From Streptomyces griseocarneus (GTDB taxonomy: Bacteria > Actinomycetota > Actinomycetes > Streptomycetales > Streptomycetaceae), in assembly GCF_014655595.1 (NCBI RefSeq), contig NZ_BNBL01000002.1, positions 372,170 to 436,169 on the forward strand: DNA of 64,000 bases, read 5' to 3'. The notes below the pieces were generated by a model. That model was not told the DNA's origin. It saw only the letters and a list, made by a program, of their open reading frames with translations, and did no database searches. Shown here piece after piece: positions 8,158-16,553 of this stretch. Position 1 is the stretch's first letter. The number at the start of each line of letters is the position of its first letter. Position numbers and translations under genes: made by a program.

Positions 8158-10395
8158 TTGTCAAACGAGGAATTGCGACACGAGCAGGAATTCATCGACC
8201 TGCTCCATGAGCGCCTCACCGAGCTGCGGGCCTCGGCCGAGGCCGAGGTACGGGCCGCCCTGGCACCGTCGGGCACCACCCACCAGGCGCGGCTCGAGCG
8301 CGACGTCCTCGTCGCCGAACAGTCCGGGCTGCTGGCCGCCTTCAACGCGGGGGAGCGCGGGCTGTGCTTCGGCCGGCTGGCGTTCCGCGACGGCCGCGAC
8401 CACCACATCGGCCGCATCGGCATCCGCCGCGACGACGCCGACCGCACCCCGCTGGTCATCGACTGGCGGGCCGAGGTGGCGCGCCCCTTCTACCTCGCCA
8501 CCGGGCACACCCCCATGGGGCTGCGCCGCAGGCGTCACATCACCACCGAGAACCACCGCGTCACCGCCCTGCACGACGAGATCCTGGACCTCACCGACGC
8601 CGAACGCACCGGACACGAGGGCGCCGACGCCGACGCCGTGCTGTTCGCCGCGCTCGACTCGGCCCGTACCGGCCGCATGCACGACATCGTGCAGACCATC
8701 CAGGCCGAACAGGACCGCATCATCCGCGCCCCGCACCACGGCGTCCTCGTCGTCGAGGGCGGCCCCGGCACCGGAAAGACCGTCGTCGCCCTGCACCGCG
8801 CCGCCTATCTGCTCTACGCGCACCGCGAGCAGCTGGCCCGCCGCGCCGTGCTGATCGTCGGGCCCAACCCGGCGTTCCTCGGCTACATCGCCGAGGTCCT
8901 GCCCTCGCTCGGCGAGACGGGCGTCCTGCTCGCCACGCCCGGCGAGCTCTTCCCCGGCGTGCGCGCCGACGGCACCGACACCCCCCGGGCCGCCGAGGTC
9001 AAGGGCTCCGCCGCCATGGCCGGCGCCCTCGCCGCGTTCGTCCGGGACCGGCAGACCCTGCCCGACCCGGTGACCGTCATCGACCACGAGGACGGCGAGC
9101 TGCTGCTGGACGCCGGCATGGCCGCCGAGGCCCGCCGCCACGCGCGCGCCACCCGGCTGCCCCACAACCTCGCCCGCCCCTACTTCGCCTTCCGCGTCAT
9201 CGACGCGCTCACCGCCCAACTGGCCGACCGGCTCGGCGCCGACCCCTACGGCGGCCCCAACTTCCTCGGCCCCGACGACATCGCCCAGCTCGGCAAGGCC
9301 GTCGCCGCCAGCCCCGGCGTGCACGCCGCGATCGACGAGCTGTGGCCGCCGCTCACCCCGCAGCGCCTCGTCGCCGACTTCCTCGCCGACCCCGTCCACC
9401 TCCCCGACGCCGACGCGGACGCCGTCCGCCGCGCGGACGGCGCCTGGACGCCCGCCGACGTGCCGCTGCTCGACGAGGCCGCCGAACTCCTCGGCGAGGA
9501 CGATTCGGCGGCCCGCGCGGCCGCCGAGGCCGAGCGGCAGGAGCGCATCGCCTACGCGCAGGGCGTCCTCGACCTCTCCTACGGCTCCCGCACCCAGGAG
9601 TTCGAGGACCTCGAGGACGAGGACTCGGAGGTGCTGGCCGCCCACGACCTCGTCGACGCCGAACGGCTCGCCGAACGCCACGAGGAGGCCGACCACCGCA
9701 GCGCCGCCGAGCGCGCGGCCGCCGACCGCACCTGGGCCTTCGGCCACATCATCGTGGACGAGGCGCAGGAGCTGTCCGCGATGATGTGGCGGCTGCTGAT
9801 GCGCCGCTGTCCCTCCCGCTCGATGACTCTGGTCGGCGACCCGGCCCAGACCGCCGAGCCGGGCGGGTGCGGCGCATGGGAGACGATCCTCGCCCCGTAC
9901 GTCGGCGACCGCTGGCACCACGTCAGGCTGGGCGTCAACTACCGCACCCCGCGGGAGATCATGGAGGTCGCGGCGGGCGTGGCCCGGTCCGCGGACCCCT
10001 CGTTCGCACCGCCGGAGTCGATCCGCTCCACGGGCGTACGGCCCCGGGCGCACCGCACCGGCGACCTGCCCGGTGCCGTCGCCGAAGCCGTCGCCCGCGA
10101 GACGCGCGGGGAGGGCCGGCTGGCGGTGATCGCCGCGCGGGACCACCACGCGGCCCTGGCCGCCGCCCTCCCGGACGCGTCCGCCGGACCGGCCCCCGAC
10201 CTGACCAGCCCGGTGGTGCTGCTCGACCCCCGGCAGGCCAAGGGGCTGGAGTTCGACACGGTGATCGTGGCGGAGCCGGGGGACTTCGGGGTGAGCGACC
10301 TCTACGTCGCGCTCACCCGGGCCACCCAGCGGCTGGTCGTGACCCACACCGGCCCCCTGCCGGCCGGACTGGAGGTGCCGGCCGCCACCGCCTGA
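8158..10395 (+). CDS. helD: HelD-family RNA polymerase-associated ATPase
   Basis: HelD proteins are UvrD-like superfamily 1 ATPases that bind stalled RNA polymerase and release it from nucleic acids. The 745-residue protein from TTG 8158 has an N-terminal coiled-coil arm (about 1-75), Walker A GGPGTGKT (201-208), a long insertion, Walker B HIIVDEAQELS, LVGDPAQT, NYRTPREIM, and the C-terminal motifs QAKGLEFDTVIV and LYVALTRATQRLVV. Length and order match actinobacterial HelD. Some paralogues (HelR) protect against rifamycins, but this N-terminus does not look like that subgroup. The TTG start is tentative: no strong ribosome site precedes it, and the frame has no alternative start close by. 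Confidence 0.88.
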   Translation: MSNEELRHEQEFIDLLHERLTELRASAEAEVRAALAPSGTTHQARLERDVLVAEQSGLLAAFNAGERGLCFGRLAFRDGRDHHIGRIGIRRDDADRTPLVIDWRAEVARPFYLATGHTPMGLRRRRHITTENHRVTALHDEILDLTDAERTGHEGADADAVLFAALDSARTGRMHDIVQTIQAEQDRIIRAPHHGVLVVEGGPGTGKTVVALHRAAYLLYAHREQLARRAVLIVGPNPAFLGYIAEVLPSLGETGVLLATPGELFPGVRADGTDTPRAAEVKGSAAMAGALAAFVRDRQTLPDPVTVIDHEDGELLLDAGMAAEARRHARATRLPHNLARPYFAFRVIDALTAQLADRLGADPYGGPNFLGPDDIAQLGKAVAASPGVHAAIDELWPPLTPQRLVADFLADPVHLPDADADAVRRADGAWTPADVPLLDEAAELLGEDDSAARAAAEAERQERIAYAQGVLDLSYGSRTQEFEDLEDEDSEVLAAHDLVDAERLAERHEEADHRSAAERAAADRTWAFGHIIVDEAQELSAMMWRLLMRRCPSRSMTLVGDPAQTAEPGGCGAWETILAPYVGDRWHHVRLGVNYRTPREIMEVAAGVARSADPSFAPPESIRSTGVRPRAHRTGDLPGAVAEAVARETRGEGRLAVIAARDHHAALAAALPDASAGPAPDLTSPVVLLDPRQAKGLEFDTVIVAEPGDFGVSDLYVALTRATQRLVVTHTGPLPAGLEVPAATA

Positions 10396-10560
10396 CCGTC
10401 CGCCGGACGACCGTCCCGGCCCGCCACGCCACCGCGGGCCGGGCCGGGCCGGAACGAAAAATCGATCGGATCGCAGCTTTTTTGTTATGCGGCCGTCCTC
10501 CTCAGGTCTCCCAAGTGCCGGAACGCCACAGCGGCGCGGCGGGAACGAGGAGGGCGGAGC

Positions 10561-12138
10561 GTGACGGGAACGAACGTGGCCGACATGGTCGAGGCGGCAC
10601 AGGCAGGGGAGACGGCCGCGCGCGAGGAGCTCGTCGCGGCCTGCCTTCCGTTGGTCTACAACATCGTCGGGCGCGCGCTGAACGGGCACGCGGACGTCGA
10701 CGACGTCGTGCAGGAGACCATGATCCGGATGGTCAGCGGCCTGGACGGGCTGCGCGATCCGGGCCGCTTCCGTTCGTGGCTCGTGGCGATCACCGTCAAC
10801 CAGATACGCCGGCACTGGCGCAGCGAGCGCCAGGAGGCGCCCGTCACCGGACTGCAGGACGCGGGCGACGTGCACGACCCCGACGCGGACTTCGTGGGGC
10901 TGACCATCGTGCGGCTGAGCCTGGAGGGCGAGCGCAAACAGGCCGCCGAGGCCACCCGCTGGCTGGACGACGACGAGCGGGCCGTGCTGTCCCTGTGGTG
11001 GCTGGAGGCGACCGGCGAGCTGACCCGTGCCGAGGTCGCCGCCGCGCTCGAACTCTCGCCCCAGCACACGGCCGTACGCGTCCAGCGCATCAAGCTCCAG
11101 CTGGAGACCGCGCGGTCCGTCGTGCGGGTCCTGTCGGCCGCCCCGCGCTGCCCGGAGCTGGCGGGCGTCCTCGGCCCCTGGGACGGCGTGCCCTCCCCGC
11201 TGTGGCGCAAGCGCATCGCCCGGCACGCGCGCGGCTGCGCCGAGTGCGGCGGCCACCGGGCCGCCCTGGTGCCCGCCGAGGGGCTGCTCGCCGGCCTGGG
11301 CCTGGTGCCCGTCGCCGCCGCGCTGGCCGACCGGGTCGCCGAGGCGCTGCCCGCCGCTCCCGTCGCAGGCGCCACGCCTCTTCCACCGGAAGGCGTGGAC
11401 GACGCGCCCGGGCGGGACGGCACGGCCGGCGGCCCGCGCAGGGCGGTCCGGCCCGTCGTGGCCGTCGCCGCGCTCGCCGTCGTCGCCGGCGGTGTGCTGG
11501 GCGGCTGCGAGTACTTCGCCTCCCCGGAGCAGGCCGCGCCGAGGGAACTGAGCGCCCCCGCCCGTGACGTCCCGGCCGGCGCCGCTCCCCTCTCGTCCGG
11601 CACCCCGTCGGCATCGGCGCGCGCCGACGAGACCGCGGCCGCCGACCGCTCCTCGCCCGGCGGCCGCCGCGCCGTGGAGCCGGCCGCCCCCGCCACCGCG
11701 CCGGTCACCTCGCCGACGACCCCGCCGGCCCCCGCCCCGGCCCGTACGGCGCCCCGCCGCCCGACGCCCCCGCAGGGCCCGCGCGGGGACGCCCCGCGCC
11801 CGCGGGGCCCGCGCGACGGCCTCGAGCAGGAGGTCGTACGCCTGGTCAACGCCGAGCGCGCGCGGGCCGGTTGCTGCCCGCTGCGGCACAACGCGGAGCT
11901 GGCGAACACCGCGCGGGAGCACTCCGCCGGGGCGGGCCGGACCGCCGGCGGCCGGTGGAGCCTCTCGGGAGTGACCACGGTCGGCGGCCGGCCCAGCGCC
12001 CTCGCGGTCGTGTCCGTCTGGATGAAGACGCCCGGCCGCCGCGAGGCCGTCCTCGACTGCTCGCGCACCGAGTTGGGCGTCGGCGTCACGGCCGACGCCG
12101 CCGCCCGGCGCTGGAACCAGGCCTTCGCCACCCGCTGA
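10561..12138 (+). CDS. ECF-type sigma factor fused to HxxxCxxC segment, membrane anchor and degenerate CAP domain
   Basis: The first 190 residues are a group 4 sigma factor: region 2 (VVQETMIRMVSGLDGL... FRSWLVAITVNQIRRHW) and region 4 (DDDERAVLSLWWLE... SPQHTAVRVQRIK). Next comes RHARGCAECGGH (about 220-232), which has the HxxxCxxC spacing of zinc anti-sigma domains, then a membrane segment (about 296-315), a Pro/Ala-rich spacer, and a C-terminal CAP/SCP-like domain (about 420-525; LVNAERARAGCCPLRHNAEL... WMKTPGRREAVLDCS). The CAP part is short and lacks the usual His and GENIA segments. A single 525-residue frame without internal stops supports a true fusion. The GTG start follows GAGGAGGGCGGA. 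The likely topology puts sigma in the cytoplasm and CAP outside. Confidence 0.82.
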   Translation: MTGTNVADMVEAAQAGETAAREELVAACLPLVYNIVGRALNGHADVDDVVQETMIRMVSGLDGLRDPGRFRSWLVAITVNQIRRHWRSERQEAPVTGLQDAGDVHDPDADFVGLTIVRLSLEGERKQAAEATRWLDDDERAVLSLWWLEATGELTRAEVAAALELSPQHTAVRVQRIKLQLETARSVVRVLSAAPRCPELAGVLGPWDGVPSPLWRKRIARHARGCAECGGHRAALVPAEGLLAGLGLVPVAAALADRVAEALPAAPVAGATPLPPEGVDDAPGRDGTAGGPRRAVRPVVAVAALAVVAGGVLGGCEYFASPEQAAPRELSAPARDVPAGAAPLSSGTPSASARADETAAADRSSPGGRRAVEPAAPATAPVTSPTTPPAPAPARTAPRRPTPPQGPRGDAPRPRGPRDGLEQEVVRLVNAERARAGCCPLRHNAELANTAREHSAGAGRTAGGRWSLSGVTTVGGRPSALAVVSVWMKTPGRREAVLDCSRTELGVGVTADAAARRWNQAFATR

Positions 12139-12174
12139 AGCGCCCCCGGCGCTTGCGCAGAACCCCCCTGAACC

Positions 12175-12263
12175 ACCGCCGGGCCCGCCCGGATCGTCAC
12201 GCCGTGCGCTGTCACGGCGCCGGACGAACCCCCCACGCACCGCCAAAGGGCGGGCCCGGCGGT
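12175..12263. repeat. long-armed inverted repeat with inner hairpin
   Basis: A 16-bp arm (12175-12190, starting ACCGCCGGG) pairs perfectly with 12248-12263 across 57 bp. Inside, GCCGTG (12201-12206) pairs with CACGGC (12213-12218). It starts 37 bp after the sigma-fusion stop and ends 57 bp before the metalloprotease start, so it may be a structured terminator or the leader of the protease mRNA. Confidence 0.6.
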
Positions 12264-12320
12264 TCCCGGGGCCTTCGGGCCCCCGCAGCAGTGACCCTCC
12301 ACCACCGATGGGACCGCACG

Positions 12321-14363
12321 ATGCGCACCACACACGCTCGTAAGAAACCCAGCTCGCACCGCCGGAGCAGAACCCGGCGCCGGGTGATCGTCACGGCGGC
12401 CGCGACGGCCGCGGCCGCCGCCCTCGCCATCGGCGTCATCGGCATCGGCTCGGCGACGACGCCGGACGAGTCGACGCCCGAGGCCAAGGGCGTTCCCGCC
12501 GCCGCCCAGCCGGTGCACAAGGCCCCGCCCGCGCCGCTGACCAAGACCCCCAAGGCCGAGAAGGCCCGCGGTCTGGTCTACAAGGGCCTCGACCCGGCGC
12601 CCAAGGGCGACCCCTGCGTGGGCGTCTACCGCGTCTCCGACGCCCGGCTGTGCACCCACGGGCCGGACGCGCCGCCCAAGGGCATCGACATCACCAAGGA
12701 CACCCCGCCCGTGGCCAAGGCCGCGTCCGCGCCGGACCTGACCGGCGACGGCAAGCAGGCTCCCGCGGCGGCCGAGGCCCTGCAGGGCTCGGCGCCCGCC
12801 CTCGACGCCCGCACCGGCAGCGTCGCGGCCGCCGGCGGCACGGCCCCGGCCGCCCCGGCGGCGCCCGGGGGTTCGAAGACCGTCTGCGAGGGCGACGGCT
12901 CCGCCGGCAACCGGGTCCAGGTGCTGTACGTCCACGGCCCCGGCCGCGACCGGTTCGGGCAGTACGCCGCCTCGTTCAAGCAGTGGGCGGCGGAGACCGA
13001 CGTCATCTACAACGCGAGCGCCAAGGAGACCGGCGGCGAGCGGCACGTCCGCTACGTCACCGAGTCCGACTGCACCGCTTCCGTCCTGAACGTCGAGGTC
13101 ACCGACGGCTCCCTGGCCGAGTTCGGGGCGATGAACAACGCCCTGGCCGCCAAGGGGTTCAACCGCCGCGACCGCAAGTACATGATCTTCGCCGACGCCC
13201 AGGTGTACTGCGGCATCGGCACCTTCAACGGCGACGAGCGTCCCGGCTCGGACAACCTCAGCAACTTCGGCCCCTCCTACGGCCGTACGGACTCCGGCTG
13301 CTGGGGCGGCAGCACCCCCGCCCACGAACTGGGCCACAACCTCGGCGCGGTCAACAACAGCGCCCCGCACACCAGCAAGGCCGCGCACTGCGTCGACGAG
13401 TGGGACATCATGTGCTACTCGGACGCGCCGTACTACCCCAAGATGCAGACCATCTGCCCCGACCGCTCGAACGACGAGCGCCTGGACTGCGGCCACGACG
13501 ACTACTTCCACACCAACCCACGGCCCGGCAGCTACCTGGCCACCCACTGGAACATCGCCAACAACCGCTTCCTCATAGCCGGCGGCGGCAGCACCGACCC
13601 CAACCCCAACCCGAGCCCCACCCCCACCCCGAACCCCACCGGGACCGCCACCCCCGACCCCTCCACCGGGCCCGCCGCGCAGGTCACCCAGATCGCCCCG
13701 GACTCCGCCCTGGTCAGCTGGCCGAAGGCGGCCTCGGCCGCCGGCTACGACCTGCTGCTCAACGGCAAGAAGTACGCGGACGTCAAGGAGACCTCCGTCC
13801 GGCTCGTCCGCCTCACCCCCGACACGGCCTACAAGGTCGCCGTCGCCGTGCGCGGCGCGAACGGCAAGGTCTCCGCGCCCGGCCGCACCGCCTCCTTCCG
13901 CACCCTGCCCGCCGGCAACGGCCCGACCAAGCCGGGTGGCAAGTTCCTGCTGCTCAACGGCCTCACCGGCCAGGCCGCCGACCTGTGGAGCGGCTCCACC
14001 GCGAACGGCACGGTCGCCATCGCCTACCAGCGCCACGGCTACGCCAACCAGCAGTGGACGTTCGAGGACGCGGGCGCCGGCGCCGTGCGCGTGAAGTCCG
14101 TCCAGTCCGGCAAGTGCCTCCAGCCGGGCAGCGACGGGCGGGCGGTGGCCGGCCAGTACGTCGCCCAGCAGCCCTGCGGCGGCTCGGCCGCCCAGAAGTG
14201 GAAGCTGACCGACAACGGCGGCGGCTCCTACGTCCTCCAGCCGCAGGGGTCCACCCTGGCGCTGGGCATCAGCAAGCGCTGGTACTACGGCGGATGGCTG
14301 CTCGAGCTGCAGCAGCGCAACCAGCAGGGCTACCAGAACTGGACGCTCACCAAGGCGTCCTGA
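12321..14363 (+). CDS. secreted metzincin-like zinc protease with Fn3 and ricin-type lectin domains
   Basis: The 680-residue protein starts MRTTHARKKPS with a long Arg-rich n-region and hydrophobic signal (about 22-45). A Lys/Ala/Pro-rich propeptide leads into a protease domain (about 190-420) with HELGHNLGAVNNSAPH and a DIMCY Met-turn, as in metzincins, but the third zinc ligand is shifted (position 11 is Asn; the nearest His is position 16). A Pro/Asn/Thr linker is followed by a fibronectin type III domain (about 453-530) and a ricin B-type lectin domain (about 540-680) with repeated QQW/QKW/NWT motifs, which would bind polysaccharide. The ATG at 12321 is preceded by CCACCGATGGGACC, a weak ribosome site. 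A strong terminator follows. Confidence 0.87.
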   Translation: MRTTHARKKPSSHRRSRTRRRVIVTAAATAAAAALAIGVIGIGSATTPDESTPEAKGVPAAAQPVHKAPPAPLTKTPKAEKARGLVYKGLDPAPKGDPCVGVYRVSDARLCTHGPDAPPKGIDITKDTPPVAKAASAPDLTGDGKQAPAAAEALQGSAPALDARTGSVAAAGGTAPAAPAAPGGSKTVCEGDGSAGNRVQVLYVHGPGRDRFGQYAASFKQWAAETDVIYNASAKETGGERHVRYVTESDCTASVLNVEVTDGSLAEFGAMNNALAAKGFNRRDRKYMIFADAQVYCGIGTFNGDERPGSDNLSNFGPSYGRTDSGCWGGSTPAHELGHNLGAVNNSAPHTSKAAHCVDEWDIMCYSDAPYYPKMQTICPDRSNDERLDCGHDDYFHTNPRPGSYLATHWNIANNRFLIAGGGSTDPNPNPSPTPTPNPTGTATPDPSTGPAAQVTQIAPDSALVSWPKAASAAGYDLLLNGKKYADVKETSVRLVRLTPDTAYKVAVAVRGANGKVSAPGRTASFRTLPAGNGPTKPGGKFLLLNGLTGQAADLWSGSTANGTVAIAYQRHGYANQQWTFEDAGAGAVRVKSVQSGKCLQPGSDGRAVAGQYVAQQPCGGSAAQKWKLTDNGGGSYVLQPQGSTLALGISKRWYYGGWLLELQQRNQQGYQNWTLTKAS

Positions 14364-14394
14364 CGGGCGAAAGCCCCGGCATCACCTGAACCGG

Positions 14395-14439
14395 GCCGGC
14401 GACCGCGACCCATTCACCACCCCCACCGCGGTCGCCGGC
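14395..14439 (+). terminator. terminator of the metzincin gene
   Basis: GCCGGCGACCGCG (14395-14407) pairs perfectly with CGCGGTCGCCGGC (14427-14439), followed by a pyrimidine-rich stretch containing several Ts. The loop is 19 nt. Confidence 0.75.
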
Positions 14440-14485
14440 TCCTTCGTTCCCCCGTCTTTCGCCGTCCCCCCACGAGGAGTACCCG

Positions 14486-15079
14486 ATGACCTTCCGTCCC
14501 GCAGCCCTCGCCCCGGCGGCCGGGCTGCTCGGCGCCCTGATCGTGCTGGGCACGGCCCACCCGGCCGCCGCGCACGGCGACACCATCCACTTCACCGTCT
14601 CCGGCGACCGGCCAGACGGCCACGTACGGGCCGTCGCGGCCTGGGACAACGACGACGACCCCGTGGACGAGCCGGTCGCGGGCACCCTGACCGCGCAGGA
14701 CCCCAACGGCACCACGCGCGGGCCCTGGCAGCTCGTCCCCGTCGAGGGCGCGAAGGCCACGTACACCACCCGCGAGGTGCTGACCCCGGGCACCTGGAAG
14801 ATCACCGTCCACTGCGGCTTCCCCGACCTCGGCCACGGCGAGGCCACCGTGAACGTACCGGCCCTCGGCCAGGTCCCCCCGTCCTCCCCGCCGTCGTCGT
14901 CGCCCGCCGCACGCTCGGCCCCCGCGCCGTCCGCGCGCCCGGCCGAGAAGGCCGATGCCGCCGACGGCCCGGACAGGACCGTCATCGCCACGGCGGTCAC
15001 CGCGGCCGCCGTCCTCGCCGCCGCCCTCACGGCCGTGGTGCTCGTACGGCGCGCCCGGCGCTCGGGGAAGGGCGCCTGA
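14486..15079 (+). CDS. secreted, membrane-anchored beta-sandwich protein of unknown function
   Basis: The 197-residue protein has a signal peptide ending AHPAAAHG, an extracellular domain (about 30-128) with the beta-strand pattern of YtkA/CopC-like Ig folds (DTIHFTVSGDRPDGHVRAVAAW... PGTWKITVHCGFPDLGHGEATV), a Ser/Pro/Ala linker, and a C-terminal membrane helix followed by RRARRSGK. The mature N-terminus HGDTIHF has the His directly after the cleavage site that CopC-like copper proteins share, but I cannot establish metal binding. GAGGAG precedes the ATG. It follows the metzincin gene in the same direction but is separated by a terminator. Confidence 0.75.
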   Translation: MTFRPAALAPAAGLLGALIVLGTAHPAAAHGDTIHFTVSGDRPDGHVRAVAAWDNDDDPVDEPVAGTLTAQDPNGTTRGPWQLVPVEGAKATYTTREVLTPGTWKITVHCGFPDLGHGEATVNVPALGQVPPSSPPSSSPAARSAPAPSARPAEKADAADGPDRTVIATAVTAAAVLAAALTAVVLVRRARRSGKGA

Positions 15080-15088
15080 CCGGCCGTC

Positions 15089-15110
15089 ACCCCTGACGAT
15101 CGTCAGGGGT
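15089..15110. promoter_or_regulatory. perfect 22-bp palindrome upstream of the PAP2 gene
   Basis: The half-site ACCCCTGACGA is repeated in perfect inverse with no spacer, centred on CGATCG. It lies 56 bp before the PAP2 start and 9 bp after the stop of the preceding gene. It could be an operator, or a short terminator. The core TGACGATCGTCA resembles the palindrome at 23140-23157 beside another NarL-type system. Confidence 0.55.
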
Positions 15111-15166
15111 ACGACGATGCCGTTCGGGTCGGGTGCCGACGGCCCGCCGTCCGTAGGTTCGGCGGC

Positions 15167-16171
15167 ATGGAACGCATTACCGAACAAGAACGCGCGGGGC
15201 ACGCCCGGCAGGCCGGGGCGCGGCCCCTGGCCGCCGCCGGGGTGCTGGCGGTGGCCGCCGGGCTGCTGGCCTGGCTGGCACCGTCCGGAGCGGACCCGTC
15301 CGGGGCCGTGCGGGTCACCGGCGGCCCCTCCGTCTCCGCCTACCGCTCGGTGGCCGGCGCGGCCGCGGACGCCCCCACCTGGGTGGGCTCGCTGCTCGGC
15401 GCGGCCACCGAGGGCACCCTGGTGGTGCTGGGGCTGCTGCTGGTGTGGGTGGGCCTGATCGCCCTGCGCCGGCGCGACGCGCGGGCCCTCGCCGGGATCC
15501 TGCTGGCGGGCGCGGCGACCGTGGTGGCGTACGCGGCCAGCGAGGCCCTGAAGACGGTCCTCGACGAGGAACGCCCCTGCCGCGCGCTGGGGGCCGTCGC
15601 CACCGTCGATCCGTGCCCGGAGCCGGGGGACTGGTCGTTCCCCAGCAACCACTCCACCCTCGCCGCGGCGCTCGCCGTCGGCCTGGCCGTGGTGCGCCCG
15701 CGGCTCGCCGCCGTGACCCTGCCGCTGGCCGCGCTCGCCGCGCTGTTGCGCGTGGCCGTCGGCGTCCACTACCCCCACGACGTGCTGGCGGGCGTGCTGC
15801 TCGGCGGCGCGGTGGCGGCGGCCGCCATGCTGGCGCTGCGGCCGCTCGCCGTCAGGGTGGTGTCACGGACCGGCTGGGCCCGGCGGGGGAGTGACGCCCG
15901 CTTCGTGGGCCACGACGGCCGCCGCGGCGCGGTTGTCCACGCCCAGCCGGGCCAGGATGGAGCTGACGTGCGCCTTGACGGTGCCTTCCACCACGTGCAG
16001 CCGCCGGGCGATCTGACCGTTGGACAGGCCGGCGCCCAGATGGGACAGCACGTCGCGTTCCCGGGCGGTGAGGGCGGCGACGCGTTCCCGGGCGGTGGCA
16101 CGGCGGCCGGCCGCGCCACCGGCGCCGGTGGCCGTCAGGTGGGCGACCACACGGGCGGCCACCGAGGGTGA
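15167..16171 (+). CDS. PAP2-family membrane phosphatase with antisense-overlapping tail
   Basis: PAP2 enzymes dephosphorylate lipid phosphates such as undecaprenyl pyrophosphate at the membrane. The N-terminal 235 residues have five or six membrane segments and the three-part active site: KTVLDEERPCR, FPSNHSTL and RVAVGVHYPHDVLAG. The open frame then continues about 90 residues to 16171 as Gly/Arg/Gln-rich sequence that is the antisense of the response regulator gene, overlapping it by 309 bp. A one-base shift in the run GGCGGGGGAG (about 15884-15893) would end the protein at the TGA at 15892-15894, a normal PAP2 length. So the true end is either 16171 or, if there is an indel or sequencing error, 15894. 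Confidence 0.78.
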   Translation: MERITEQERAGHARQAGARPLAAAGVLAVAAGLLAWLAPSGADPSGAVRVTGGPSVSAYRSVAGAAADAPTWVGSLLGAATEGTLVVLGLLLVWVGLIALRRRDARALAGILLAGAATVVAYAASEALKTVLDEERPCRALGAVATVDPCPEPGDWSFPSNHSTLAAALAVGLAVVRPRLAAVTLPLAALAALLRVAVGVHYPHDVLAGVLLGGAVAAAAMLALRPLAVRVVSRTGWARRGSDARFVGHDGRRGAVVHAQPGQDGADVRLDGAFHHVQPPGDLTVGQAGAQMGQHVAFPGGEGGDAFPGGGTAAGRATGAGGRQVGDHTGGHRG

Positions 16172-16546
16172 GAGCCAGGCCGCGCCGCCGGCCACCGCGC
16201 GGACGCCCGCGATCAGTTCCTCGGGCGGCCCGGACTTGACCAGGAAGCCCGCGGCCCCGCCGGACAGGGCCCGGAGGATGTAGTCGTCCTCGCCGAACGT
16301 CGTCAGCATCACGACCGCCGTGTCCGGGGCGGCGGCACGCACGCGTGCCGCCGCCTCGATGCCGTTCAGGCGGGGCATGCGGATGTCGAGCACGGCCACG
16401 TCGGGCCGGTGACGGAGCACCAGCTCCACGGCCTCGTCCCCGTCGCCGGCCTCCGCGACGACGTCCAGCCCGGGGTCGGTGGAGAGCACGGCCCGTACGC
16501 CGGCGCGGATCATCGGCTCGTCGTCGGCGACCAGAACGCGGATCAC
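15863..16546 (-). CDS. NarL/FixJ-family response regulator
   Basis: The 227-residue protein is a two-domain response regulator. The receiver domain has the acidic pair in VADDEP, the phosphoacceptor Asp54 (AVLDIRMPR), Thr in MLTTFGEDDY and Lys in FLVKSG. The C-terminal LuxR-type helix-turn-helix reads LTARERDVLSHLGAGLSNGQIARRLHVVEGTVKAHVSSILARLG. It lies directly downstream of its kinase gene with 7 bp between them, so the two form one operon. Its last 309 bp are overlapped by the PAP2 reading frame from the other strand. Targets are unknown; the palindrome at 15089-15110 is a candidate site. Confidence 0.93.
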   Translation of the reverse strand: MIRVLVADDEPMIRAGVRAVLSTDPGLDVVAEAGDGDEAVELVLRHRPDVAVLDIRMPRLNGIEAAARVRAAAPDTAVVMLTTFGEDDYILRALSGGAAGFLVKSGPPEELIAGVRAVAGGAAWLSPSVAARVVAHLTATGAGGAAGRRATARERVAALTARERDVLSHLGAGLSNGQIARRLHVVEGTVKAHVSSILARLGVDNRAAAAVVAHEAGVTPPPGPAGP

Positions 16547-16553
16547 CGGGCGC

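Noticed and set aside
10440..10560. ECF-type autoregulatory promoter (GGAAC) before the sigma fusion gene
   Set aside because: GGAAC occurs here, but no convincing -10 partner with the usual 16-17 bp spacing was found.
8161..12333. Very long antisense open frame (1390 codons) on the minus strand
   Set aside because: It is low-complexity Arg/Gly/Ala sequence created by high GC opposite helD and the sigma-fusion gene, without motifs or a start region.
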